From Oegoconia quadripuncta (lineage: Eukaryota > Arthropoda > Insecta > Lepidoptera > Autostichidae): 64,000 nt of DNA. Below are positions 55,260 through 64,000 of the stretch, piece after piece. The stretch's first letter is position 1. Every line of letters starts with the position of its first letter. Position numbers and translations under genes: made by a program. The stretch spans positions 18,663,124-18,727,123 of the forward strand of contig OX438741.1 in the NCBI GenBank assembly GCA_949316235.1, read 5' to 3'. Under the pieces are notes generated by a model that had not been told where the DNA came from, did not search any database, and was given only the letters and a program-made list of their open reading frames with translations.

Positions 55260-56405
55260 ACGTTCCTTACACGGTGTTGAAGGCACAATAGTAATAAAGT
55301 TTAGTTACATTAAAATTATTTCTCATGGTCAGTATTGTTGTGATATTGTTGGATGGACACTACATATAGTCTGACTCAGACAGAAGCTTCCACTGCGTCA
55401 CAAATGTTCACATAAGAATAATAGCTTGACACCTAGAGACCTTGTCGCACAAACTAGTGGACCGGAAAATATGGAGCGCGCAAAAAACGCGTAAAAAACG
55501 CGTCTCATAGATACATGTTGAGTAATCAGTCGAAGTATTGTAGGATTTGTAGGTTTTAGGGTTACGAAGACAAAATTGCTAAGACCCGTACTTGAGAATG
55601 TTGCTCAAGCGTAGATCCTTAAGTATAGTTAGAAAGAGATGCCGCTATGCAAGTTACATAAAGCTGTCCCTTTTTCACTGTCCTCAAGCGAAGATCTCTG
55701 CTTGAGTAACATTCTGAAATACAGGTCTTTGTTTCCATTGTATAGCTCGGACTTTTAAACGACGGGTGTGATGTGTTTGACGGCGATGCTTATATGTGTA
55801 TCCAGTCTTTTCCCAAAATAGGGTTAAGAGCGTTTATTCTGTCCACTGGCAGTGTCATTGGATAAATGAAGAGTTCTTTGTAAATACAGAATCAACCAAA
55901 AACATCACTCTGACCTGCACCCGAGAAGCCTAAAAGCTAATTATAAATAATACATAAATAGCTTTGACTATACACATTATGAAGCGATTAGGTTATATTC
56001 CCCCTTGCAACGCCCTAAGCCGAGGTTCGAGCCCCCGCGGGCCCCCGCGGGCCCCCTTAAACAATTGCACCCGTGCGAACCCAGGGCAGATCGCTAGTAT
56101 AGAACTAAGGGGAGATAAAGCGACTAATAAAGGCTACGGAATTCTACTACCATTTTCCAACATGATCTTTGCAAATGGTTTCTTGTTCAGACATTTGTTT
56201 CAATTAGAGGTATTATTTTAATACAGTATTCTATTTTAAATAACTAATTTTGAATTTATTTTTGAGTGATTCTATTTGTAACTGTCTATAATTAATTAAG
56301 GATGTAATCATAGTAAAAAAATAGGGCCAGGTGTTTCCGGCAGAGAAGAATTAGGCTACCAATATTTCCCGAGGTGTGTGCCAAGGCTGCTATATATTTT
56401 TTGAA
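55260..56405. other. Intergenic DNA with repeat scraps
   Basis: No gene. AACGACGGGTGTGATGTG at about 55757 belongs to a dispersed repeat. 55995-56055 holds a GC-rich duplication (GCCCCCGCGG twice) in sequence that matches, inverted, about 50635-50700. Confidence 0.4.
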
Positions 56406-56500
56406 ATGAAATTAAGTGAAATGAAGTGAAATGAAGTGAAATGAAGTGAAATGAAGTGAAATGAAGTGAAATTAAATGAAATTAAGTGAAATTAAGTTAT
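56405..56500. repeat. 10-bp tandem repeat
   Basis: About nine units of GAAATGAAGT, with GAAATTAAGT variants at both edges. Confidence 0.9.
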
Positions 56501-56661
56501 AATATTATAGGGCGAGGGAATTCGGTGGGGGAAAGAACTTCATACAAAGGGAATCTTTTTTAGGACAATTTAAAAATATATGCTCTAGGGTACCGTCATT
56601 TAAACCGCATTCACAAATGGAATTGTCCCTGGAGTTTGTGGAGATAGACTGGTGTACAGGA

Positions 56662-56875
56662 GTATCTTATCTCTGACAACCGGAACACAACAATGCTATT
56701 AACATCGCTGCTTGGCGGCAGACTTAGATAAGATGGTGGTAACTAGCCAGGCGGACATTTAAAATTCCCTACCACCAACCAAACCGTGTACTTAAACATG
56801 TACTCCGCTGGAGTTCGAACCCGCGACCTCCGAATCGTAAACCCAATGTTATTTACATTGAGCCACGGAGGCGGC
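56662..56875 (-). repeat. SINE family 2, tailless
   Basis: Minus-strand body and complete head (B box GTTCGAACCCGCGACC, GAGCCACGGAGGCGG). The tail side is cut at ATCTTATCTCTGACAACC. Confidence 0.8.
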
Positions 56876-57104
56876 TAAATTTGTACCTAAACTTTGTCCC
56901 CAATTGAACATATTTTGATCGAATTCGACTATGGTTCCTTGAGGAGAGGTGTTCGTACTCAAAAGTAGCGTGACCTGTTAATGTGAATTACACGAATTCA
57001 AATTCGTCCACTTCCAACCAGTTGTTCTGAAAATCTGTGCTGGAGAGCAAATAGATGTCCTGTGGCCCATATGATGATGAAGACACATTCAATTATCAAT
57101 GAAA

Positions 57105-57235
57105 ATCAAAATCAAATAATGCTTTACATTTTTTAAGCTACTGCTTGTTCAAAAGCCACTTTTCCCCTGAGAAGAACAAGCAAGAAACTCGAGAGATTGC
57201 TCTTTAAAAAAAAAAGGTTTTTATGTTACAAAATT
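57105..57235 (-). repeat. LINE 3' tail (51132 family)
   Basis: AAAATCAAAATCAAATAATG ... CTGAGAAGAACAAGCAAGAAACTC; reversed 3' end, as at 13785. Confidence 0.6.
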
Positions 57236-57896
57236 ATTAATTAATATTTTATATTATAATATTTCATTATTAATTGTGAAATAGCCTGGTTACGCGAACG
57301 GGCTGTTCATGTCCATGAATGTTTATCATCTAAACAATCTGATATCTGTTCAAATATCTCTGATCTGATCAAAGAAACGTATTCTATATTTAGATTGATT
57401 CTTACTATACCAGTACCCCTTTTGAACTACAGTAAGAGTAGGTACGTAGTTATTGACCGACAACGAACTTAGCGTATAATTAGAGGCACAATTAGACCTT
57501 AGGGCTGCACTGGGTCAAGGTTCGATGCCGTGTTTGTTTCGCAGATTCCGTTGCTTTACCTCGATGTTGCAATTTGGGCATCTGTCAGCTGATATGGTTC
57601 AATTTCCTACATTTTTAACCACCGACGAGAAACGAAGGGTGTTATGTGTTTGACAGCGTTGTGTGTCCAGTCTTTGTCCGGATGTATCTCAATAATACAT
57701 AATTTGTTTAAAATGCCTTGGTTGATGAAAATCGATTAAGTCAGTATTTTGTGTTGTACAATGAATAAATTTAAAAACAAACAGTACCTATATTTAGTTT
57801 TAGTTGTAAATCTATTTTTAGCCGCCCAACGCAGATCGTCGCTCCGCCCCTATCTATACTATGAGTATACCTGATGAGTTTTTTTACCATAAGGAT
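57236..57896. other. Intergenic DNA
   Basis: No gene. 57618-57720 is the dispersed repeat AACGAAGGGTGTTATGTG, also inserted at 55032-55190. Confidence 0.4.
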
Positions 57897-58003
57897 AAAT
57901 TTTTTTATGCACACGGGTTGGTACTTGACCACAATCACACCTGATGTTAAGTGAAGATGAGGTCGAAGGTGGAAGCGTACTGACCCGAAAACCCCAACAC
58001 ATG
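57897..58003 (-). repeat. SINE family 2 tail fragment
   Basis: Reversed tail TTTTTATGCACACGGGTTGG to ACCCGAAAACCCCAACAC. Confidence 0.75.
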
Positions 58004-58132
58004 TGTGCAAAAGCGGGTAGCTTATACCCCCAAACGTGCAAAACTATAGATGTTTTTTGGGGAAAGTCCCATAGTCGCCTTTTACGACACCCACGGGAAG
58101 AGACGGGTTGGTTTTTGCGATAAAGTTATTAT

Positions 58133-58162
58133 ACGCAGGCGAAGCCGCGGACGGAAAGTTAG
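58133..58162 (+). repeat. Helitron 3' end scrap
   Basis: GCAGGCGAAGCCGCGGACGG, then AAAGTTAGT: the same hairpin-plus-terminus design as at 40072 and 59646 with CTAGT changed to TTAGT. The rest of the element is not recognisable. Confidence 0.5.
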
Positions 58163-58209
58163 TTATATAAAATAATAATACACGGATGACCGTGGTTCTT
58201 TAATAGATC

Positions 58210-58545
58210 ACCTAGTTCAGGATGTTATGTGACACGGGACACCCAAACACGACTAGTTCAGCATGCTATGTGACACGGGACACCCAAACACGACTAGTTC
58301 AGGACACTATGTGACACGGGACACCGAAACACAACTAGTTCAGGATGCTATGTGACACGGGACACCCAAACACGACTAGTTCAGGATGGTATGTGACACG
58401 GGACACCCAAACACGACTAGTTCAGGATGCTATGTGACACGGGACACCCAAACACGACTAGTTCAGGATGGTATGTGACACGGAACACCCAAACACGAGT
58501 AGTTCAGGATGCTATGTGACACGGGACACCCAAACACGACTAATT
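58210..58545. repeat. 41-bp minisatellite, eight units
   Basis: Unit GACTAGTTCAGGATGCTATG followed by TGACACGGGACACCCAAACAC (41 bp). Eight copies; from the fourth on, GGATGCT and GGATGGT alternate, suggesting an 82-bp dimer. It starts 50 bp after a Helitron-like 3' end. Confidence 0.9.
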
Positions 58546-59016
58546 CCCAAATGCTATTAGCTCCCAAGAACTTTTCGTGTCATCGCGGCTCTATGCGACA
58601 GCATTATGCCACGAGGCCGACCAATTTGACCTTTCCCTTCTACAAAAACTACTAAACAAAGGCATTTTACAATAGATATCTCATGTCAGAAGGAATGTAG
58701 ACTGTCGGGGGATAATTGACAAAATTGTTAGGTGTTTTTGTCAAGTAATTTGCAAGAACACGCGTGTTCTTGTGCCAAGATATCAGTACAATTGTTCGAG
58801 GGCGCTGCTGTCGGCTGATTTAGTAGTGCAAGAAATATTTCAATAGCGCTACGTTAGTTCCATTTTTATCCACCGGATCAGATAAGTTTGTATTTCGTCG
58901 GGTAATGTAATGATAATGAACGACACTAGTGCTGATGACCTCAAGCGGGTGGATTTTATTTCCTTGATTTCTCGGTCGTTTTTTAATGGATAACACTTAA
59001 ACAAGGACGATATTCA
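58546..59016. other. Intergenic DNA
   Basis: No gene. ACGCGTGTTCTTGTGCC and neighbours show a small inverted repeat (AAGAACACGCGTGTTCTTG) at about 58754. Confidence 0.4.
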
Positions 59017-59338
59017 ACAACCTCCGTGGCTCAATCTAAACAACATTGGGTTTACGAATAGGAGATCGCGGGTTCAATCCCCGAGTAGGTACATGTTTAA
59101 CAATGTACTGGGTTTTGTTTGTGTTAGGGCATTTTAAATGTCTGCCTGGCTAGCTACCACCATCTTATCTAAATCTGCTGCCAAGCAGCAATGTTAATGG
59201 CATTATTATGTTCCGGTTGTCAGATATAAGACAGCCAGTCCCCGAAATATTTTGGGGTTTCCGGGTAAGTACGCTTCCACCTTTCACCTCATCTTCACTT
59301 AACACCAGGTGTGATTGAGGTCAAGTACTAACCCGTTA
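59017..59338 (+). repeat. SINE family 2, full length
   Basis: Head CCTCCGTGGCTCAATCTAAA, B box GCGGGTTCAATCCCC, body, tail to TACTAACCCGTTAT; the A run is lost. Confidence 0.85.
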
Positions 59339-59412
59339 TATACTATTAAATGTATTATAGAAGACTACCCAAACAGACAGACTTTCGCATTTATATTATT
59401 AGTATGGATTAA

Positions 59413-59646
59413 TCTAAATATATAACTCAAAGGTGACTGACATAGTGATCTATCAACGCCCAGCCCAAACCACTGGACGGATCGGGCTGAAATTTGGCAT
59501 GCAGGTAGATGTTATGACGTAGGCATCCGCTAAGAAAGGATTTTGATAAATTCTACCCCCAAGGGGATAAAATAGGGGATGAAAGTTTGTTGTTTGTATT
59601 TTGATAAAATCTTCCACGCGGACTAAGTCGCGGGAGGAAAGCTAGT
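59413..59646 (+). mobile_element. Small non-autonomous Helitron
   Basis: 234 bp: starts TCTAAATATATAACTCAAAG, contains GGCTGAAATTTGGCATGCAG and a truncated AAGGATTTT...ACCCCCAAGGGG segment related to the 36.4-kb Helitron. Ends CGCGGACTAAGTCGCGGGAG, then GAAAGCTAGT. Confidence 0.7.
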
Positions 59647-59751
59647 TATCGATAAAAGTAGAAAGGAAATCATTTGGCTGAGTATGGACCAATTTTCTGA
59701 AACTGTATTTTCTTTTCTGTTGTGCAATAAAGTGTATTTGTATTTGTATTG

Positions 59752-59990
59752 TAATGTATGGACATGTTATGAGGAGGAATGACACGCATGTTACTAAGAC
59801 AGCAATGAATATTAATGTCGGTGGTTGGAAAGGAAGAGGAAGACCACGGAAAAGATGGATGGATTGTGTGAGAGATGATATGAATTAAATGGAGGTGAAT
59901 GATCAGGTAACGGCTGATAGAGGAGATTGGAATAAAAAGACGTACTACGCCCCAAATAAATTGAGACCAGATCAAGAAGATGATAACTTA
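59752..59990 (+). mobile_element. LINE reverse-transcriptase C-terminal fragment
   Basis: The plus frame gives YGHVMRRNDTHVTKTAMNIN, then GRGRPRKRWMDCVRDDMN, a TAA, then VTADRGDWNKKTYYAP. The GHV.RR...GRGRP..RW.D.V..D pattern is typical of LINE polymerase ends. One internal stop marks it as dead. Confidence 0.65.
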
Positions 59991-59994
59991 AACA

Positions 59995-60158
59995 CTAAGG
60001 TGTGAGCTCTAGGTAATTGGATATTATGCGCTTCTGGACCTGATTGTACATAAATCCCGCCATTTTACCGTTCAGGTCAGGGTCGCGGATTGCCCCAAAT
60101 ACACCTATTACGACAGCCATTGTAGACCATCCTGCCATTGAAAGGTTTTCGACGCCTG
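59995..60158 (-). other. Possible exon of unknown gene
   Basis: After an acceptor-like TGCGTCATTTCAG the minus strand is open for about 54 codons (VENLSMAGWSTMAVVIGVFG, then AIRDPDLNGKMAGFMYNQVQ) to a TAG near 59995. AGWSTMAVVIGVFGAI could span a membrane. It lies 0.7 kb downstream of the ACE stop codon, on the same strand. No family recognised; it could be a terminal exon, a repeat or chance. Confidence 0.25.
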
Positions 60159-60267
60159 AAATGACGCATTTGTAAATTGGCAAATATGGTCAATTGTCGA
60201 AACATTGGAAAGTGAAATACTGGAATTTCTAAATATTTCCTATTGACAAACTTGTGATTTTACAATT

Positions 60268-60330
60268 GACAAGTGTAGTGGGCAGTGACCTTGCCTTCGA
60301 AACCAACGGTTGCGGGTTCAAATATTTATA
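60268..60330 (+). repeat. SINE family 1 head fragment
   Basis: AAGTGTAGTGGGCAGTGACC and GGTTGCGGGTTCAAAT: A and B box regions only. Confidence 0.55.
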
Positions 60331-60351
60331 TAGGTATTTATTTATTCGCTC

Positions 60352-60587
60352 CCTTTTTTTAATGCACAACGGGTTTTGTACTTGACCTCAATCACACCTG
60401 ATGTTAAGTGAAGATGAGGTCGAAGGTGGAAGCGTACTGACCCGGAAACCCCAACACGTTTGTGGGACTGGCTATCTTATTTCTGACAACCGGAACACAA
60501 CAATGCTATTAACATTGCTGCTTGGCGGCAGATTTAGATAAGATGGTGGTAGCTAGCCAGGCGGACATTTAAAATGCCCTACCACCT
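60352..60587 (-). repeat. SINE family 2, headless
   Basis: Minus-strand tail and body, well preserved, from ATGCACAACGGGTTTTGTAC to AAAATGCCCTACCACC. Confidence 0.8.
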
Positions 60588-60680
60588 CTCCGCAACCTCC
60601 GCGCGACGAACTGCGTTGGGCGGCTGAAAGCAGCTTGTAGCGTGGGAGGTCCATGTCCAACAGTGGTCTAGTGTCACAAT
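60588..60680 (+). repeat. LINE 3'-end fragment
   Basis: AACTGCGTTGGGCGGCTGAAA and GTGGGAGGTCCATGTCCAAC, resembling the 3' portion of an RTE-like LINE; sense inferred. Confidence 0.4.
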
Positions 60681-60842
60681 AATGAGGAATATAGAAAATA
60701 TTATGGAATTTTGAGGCTATCTTTACTTAGTAGCTCGGAATCGGAACATCCAATAAAATAGTAAAAGACAATAACATGATTAAACAGTCAGTGATCAATG
60801 AATAATATTTAATTTATGCAGATACGACTTCATACGTAGATA

Positions 60843-60922
60843 TCACTTTCCTGCATACATTTTCAGTCTTTGCTTGAAATCTGAATTGTCCATGTCCATT
60901 CGCTGTTCTGGTGTGCAGTATT
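60843..60922 (-). CDS. ACE-like peptidase (M2), second gene: last coding exon
   Basis: Acceptor CATTCCAG, then 2 bases plus 26 codons to TGA at 60843-60845. Joined in phase to the exon ending at 61734, it reads ESSTVEYCTPEQRMDMDN, then FKQRLKMYAGK. It is a short hydrophilic C-terminus with no membrane anchor visible, so the product is probably secreted, like several insect ACEs. ATTAAA about 35 nt downstream may serve as the polyadenylation signal. Confidence 0.75.
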
Positions 60923-61247
60923 CTGGAATGATTAATAAGTAATGATAATGAATAATTAACTATTTATGTATAAAAAACTTAACACAGTCGTAGACCGCTT
61001 GCACATCTATTGACACAGATTTAAATCGTTTTAATTGTATATTAAGTGCTTCAAAAAGAAGGTACTACCAGCCAGGGTAGTCCAACCTAGGTTTGGTAAC
61101 GCACTTCAAAGATTGATAACAGAACCAAAGTGAAGTCAATTGTTTGGGACATTTTGACAGTTAAATTATTATTTACCATAAAAAAAAATTGAAAAACCCG
61201 CAATGAATGTAAACGTTGCAATCGAAAAAGAATAATTAAGCGCTAAC

Positions 61248-61310
61248 CATTCTTCCAGCCGCAGCTTTCCCTGATGGTCTACCACCATAAAACCTGTCTA
61301 AGAGCCTGCT
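61248..61310 (-). other. Candidate alternative exon in the ACE-like gene
   Basis: 63 bp bounded by TTTTATTTCAG and the donor GTTAGC. Spliced in phase after the exon ending at 61734, it would add EQALRQVLWW and then a stop, giving a shorter C-terminus. In the other open phase it reads RLLDRFYGGRPSGKAAAGRM. Direct joining of 61734 to 60922 gives a better product, so this is optional at most. Confidence 0.25.
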
Positions 61311-61733
61311 CTGAAATAAAACCTTTTAAATACAAAATACCGCAACGAAATCGGTTCAGTTGTTTTTGAAGAAAATGGTAAAAGGACATACACACACATA
61401 CAAACAACATATTCCGCCTCCAAACGCATATTCCACCTCCAAACACATATACCACTTCAGTTTCGTTCTGTCCGTTGTGTAAAAATGTACCGGTTATTAA
61501 ATGCTCCAATCATAGAACACACTTCACTTCCATCACCACATTTCTTTTCTTTCACATTTATGCAAATTTCCTCATTTATCGTACAACGTGAACCTTTCGT
61601 CTTGATCAATACCTTATTAAAGCAAATTTATGAATCAGTTGATTCTTTCTTCACTAATCATAGTACCTAGAAGCTGACTGTACAGCTTTCCGTTTCTCAG
61701 CAACTTAAAAACGGTAAAATATCAATAACATAC

Positions 61734-61909
61734 CAACAGTGCTGGATTCCCATCCAATAAACTCTCCATTTTTCTCATTCTCTGCCTTTAACCAGTCGTG
61801 CAAAGGCTGAAAGTACTCCAGCAGCCCACTGGCATCCATTACACGTTGACCTGTGACCACCTCCATCGCGTCAGGCCACGGCTTCGAGGAACCCATTTGT
61901 AGCATCTTC
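61734..61909 (-). CDS. ACE-like peptidase (M2), second gene: exon with PWP.A.E region
   Basis: Acceptor TTTAATTTCAG ends at 61910; the exon is 176 bp and ends ACTGTTG before the donor GTATGT. It encodes GKMLQMGSSKPWPDAMEVVT, GQRVMDASGLLEYFQPLHDW and LKAENEKNGEFIGWES. This is the C-terminal part of the M2 domain (KML..G.S.PWP.ALE...G...M....LL.YF.PL..WL...N), well conserved. Confidence 0.9.
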
Positions 61910-62124
61910 CTGAAATTAAAGCAAGTCAGCTATAGTAGCATGTCAAAGTAACATAATTTCAGCTACCATATAGGGGTCACCACTAAAATCAACAGTCCTT
62001 TCTCCACTGAAGGGGCCCAGGAGACAGTGGACAATGGACTTCGCTGCGAAGTGAGGTGAAAACCTCACTTGAAGAACAGTGCGGATTAGAGAATTTGTGC
62101 CAAGTTCGGTCCAATGTCTAGTCT

Positions 62125-62297
62125 GTCTTTATTTCGAAGCGAAACGAAGCAAAGGTCTTTCATACTTCGATTTCTTCTTCTTCTTTTCGAGTCAATGGCT
62201 AAAATTATAATGGCCTAAAGTAGTTTGGCCCTTTTTAGGCCTTTTTTGAAATCGAAGTATCAAAGAACTTTGATTCGTTTCGCTTCGAAATAAAGAC
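62125..62297. repeat. Hairpin with 50-bp arms in an ACE intron
   Basis: 62125-62174 (GTCTTTATTTCGAAGCGAAA...) and 62248-62297 pair at 47 of 50 positions; the loop is 73 nt and contains the small inner stem GGCCTAAAG...TTTTTAGGCC. Arm length and high identity suggest a young fold-back MITE; a hairpin RNA is possible. Confidence 0.8.
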
Positions 62298-63022
62298 ACC
62301 GCGGCCCATCGACGTTGCTACTTTTTGTAGCGGTCGCGGTTGCCTCAAAAAGGTCCTCCTTTGCGCAAGAAACTGGAGAGGCAGGGCACGACAACAAGTA
62401 CGCCATAGATTGCGTGAACCGCAGTCGCACTTGTCGTCATTAGAGAAGCCTCACATCTTCCTGAATTATTCTCTGCACAGTACATACAACCAAAATAGAA
62501 GAACACAAACAATAAACACTGCGTAATTAACACACAGTATAAATAAATAAAAACCTAATTCACTGCACCAAGCAAGATTTACTCAGCGATGGGCTGTACC
62601 TACTATACACAGAGGGGTCTTACTCAGCATAATGCTGCAATACAGACAGAGCCCCATACCACAGCGCTGATAATTCTGCCAGTACCGCTTACGGGAAAAA
62701 CACACGTTATATTTCTGTAGCGCAACCAATACAAGGATGTATCTAAGTAAAAGCATAAATGTTGTTGTGGAGCGATCCTTGTACGTTGTTTACTTGTGCT
62801 GTTATGTATATTTAAGTCGGTTTTTCGCGGTGTTCGCAGTCTTCGGTTTATTTGGACTTCGCTTCGTCTCGCTTCGTGGCCTGCGCTTTTAACTCAAAGT
62901 TTATTGGAATACGTCAATCCCAATAAGCGTTTTGGCCGATATTTGTGCTTTGTATCTGAGAGTATGATATATCTGATGCTTCTGCCAATAGGTTTTATTT
63001 GTAAATAAGGAAATTAATTTAC

Positions 63023-63163
63023 CCTAAAGCATCGCCAGCAGCAGTACTTCTATAAATGTCGCAGTTTGACAGCAATTTATTGGGGTCACCAGGAATATAC
63101 TCTCCCGCTAGCTGACAAAGGCCTCGATGAAATTGGAACTGAATTATGTAGGAGATGTAGTAT
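63023..63163 (-). CDS. ACE-like peptidase (M2), second gene: exon with substrate-binding Tyr
   Basis: Acceptor TTATTTGTTCCAG; 141 bp; donor GTAAAT. It encodes [20 protein letters not shown], then [20 protein letters not shown]. The first Tyr (YYIS) corresponds to human testis ACE Tyr523, which contacts substrate carbonyl, and the two Cys match the conserved C-terminal disulphide (LC...CDIY.S). The usual FHEALC is FHRGLC here. Confidence 0.9.
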
Positions 63164-63356
63164 CTGGAACAAATAATAAATCTGTTTGCACCATTTCTTG
63201 GATAATTTGAAGATAAGAAAGAACAGTCTATAGTGTTATTTAATTTTAAAATTCTTTTGGTATGTATCTCATCATCACTTCCGACAAATGAAGTTGTAGT
63301 CAAACGGGTCACGTTCACTCCTGTATGCATATAATTTTTAGAGTAAGGCTTCTTAC

Positions 63357-63571
63357 CTCATATATTCAACATCAGCAGCGACGTGGTATTTTGCAGCTGG
63401 ATCGAAATCTGCTTCAGTTCTTTGTGCTGGTGGTTCGATACCCTGCAAAGATTCTCTCAGCTGCCAGAAATGGCAGTTGTATTCATTTGGATTGGTGGTA
63501 CCACGGAAGACGCTATAACGGTACAGATCCAGAAGGTAGGCGAAGGGCAGAAACACAATTTTTTGTAGACC
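63357..63571 (-). CDS. ACE-like peptidase (M2), second gene: exon after the zinc site (gene continues off the window)
   Basis: Acceptor TGTTATTTCAG, 215 bp, ends ATGAG before GTAAGA. It encodes [20 protein letters not shown], then VFRGTT...[33 protein letters not shown] and DVEYMR. ACE is a zinc dipeptidyl carboxypeptidase that trims peptides outside the cell. Known peptide-binding residues are kept: Lys and His of KYHV (human testis ACE Lys511, His513), Tyr and Arg of EYMR (Tyr520, Arg522). The four exons in this window total 612 bp (203 residues). The zinc motif HEMGH and all earlier exons lie to the right of position 64000. Phases match at every junction. Confidence 0.9.
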
Positions 63572-63734
63572 CTGAAATAACAGAATGCTTTAATTTTGAG
63601 CCAGAAATTACACTGAAAAAGGATTAAGTAAACAATTAAAGATAATCCCGAAATAGGTAACAAATACAGATACATTTTGCAAACTGCATCATAGCAATTT
63701 CCTTCTCTACTTTTTAAACCAAAAAATATATAAA

Positions 63735-63882
63735 TATTTGGGACACTTACACCAATCATCTAATCCCAAATTAAGCAGAGCTTGTAGGTACTATGGATAC
63801 TAGACAACTGATAAATATACATAAAGATTTAGGTATGTAAATATCCTGGCCTCGGCAATAAATGTTCGTATGCATCACACAT
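63735..63882 (-). repeat. SINE family 1, 3' part (copy f)
   Basis: ACTTACACCAATCATCTAAT through CTATGGATACTAGACAACTG to GTTCGTATGCATCACACA. The head has been cut off by a family 2 SINE. Confidence 0.7.
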
Positions 63883-63884
63883 TT

Positions 63885-64000
63885 TGACCGCCTCCGTGGC
63901 TCAATGTAAACAACATAGGGTTTACTAATTGTAGGTCGCGGGTTCGATCCCCAGCGGGGTACATGCACAACGGGTTCGCACTTGACCTCAATCACACACG
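63885..64000 (+). repeat. SINE family 2, head joined to tail
   Basis: Head GACCGCCTCCGTGGCTCAAT with B box GCGGGTTCGATCCCC runs directly into GTACATGCACAACGGGTTCG, which is the tail in reverse. Two oppositely oriented pieces meet; the copy leaves the window. Confidence 0.7.

Noticed and set aside
62345..62533. Small secreted protein (minus strand, starts MLITQCLLFVFFYFG)
   Set aside because: The start looks like a signal peptide, but the rest is repeat-like sequence within an ACE intron and shows no gene structure.

Overview
The window looks like nuclear DNA of an insect, most probably a moth or butterfly. It is AT-rich, genes are sparse with small exons, and the sequence is crowded with tRNA- and 5S-rRNA-derived SINEs, CR1/Jockey- and RTE-like LINE tails, a rosa-type (DD41D) mariner and Helitrons ending in CTAGT. 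That mix is typical of Lepidoptera; the order is inferred from repeat types, and no species can be named.

Host genes are few. (1) An intronless, divergent cathepsin B-like peptidase at 10100-11017 (+) keeps the Cys-His-Asn triad but has lost the occluding loop. (2) The first coding exon of an angiotensin-converting-enzyme-like (peptidase M2) gene lies at 29602-30249 (-). (3) The last four coding exons of a second M2/ACE-like gene lie at 60843-63571 (-), continuing beyond the right edge. The two ACE genes are in tandem on the minus strand: the 3' end of one is about 30 kb upstream of the start of the next. (4) A small spliced gene coding a SAM-like domain lies at 32492-34670 (+), inside what may be a large DNA transposon.

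Layout. 0-10 kb: SINE and LINE remnants, a MITE with 9-bp target duplications (second copy at 54 kb), and a palindrome made of two inverted SINEs. 10-11.1 kb: cathepsin. 11-23 kb: SINEs, LINE tails, MITEs and hairpins. 23.1-28.6 kb: three rosa-type mariner elements, namely a full-length 2120-bp copy with one stop in its transposase, an 816-bp copy lacking exactly 1304 bp of it, and a 1040-bp relative. 29-30.3 kb: ACE exon 1. 31-41.6 kb: a region bounded by matching 14-bp ends (CACTGAAAAAAATG), with a dimeric satellite, the SAM-like gene, several fold-back elements and a Helitron carrying 1.2-kb tandem units plus the tail of a Helitron helicase. 42-60 kb: SINEs, MITEs, LINE tails and minisatellites. 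60.8-63.6 kb: ACE 3' exons, with a 50-bp-arm hairpin in one intron.

The strongest candidates for something not already described are the CACTG-bounded region with its SAM-like gene, the 9-bp-duplication MITE, the rosa deletion series, and the occluding-loop-less cathepsin. No CRISPR array, functional tRNA or rRNA gene, or bacterial-style operon was seen.
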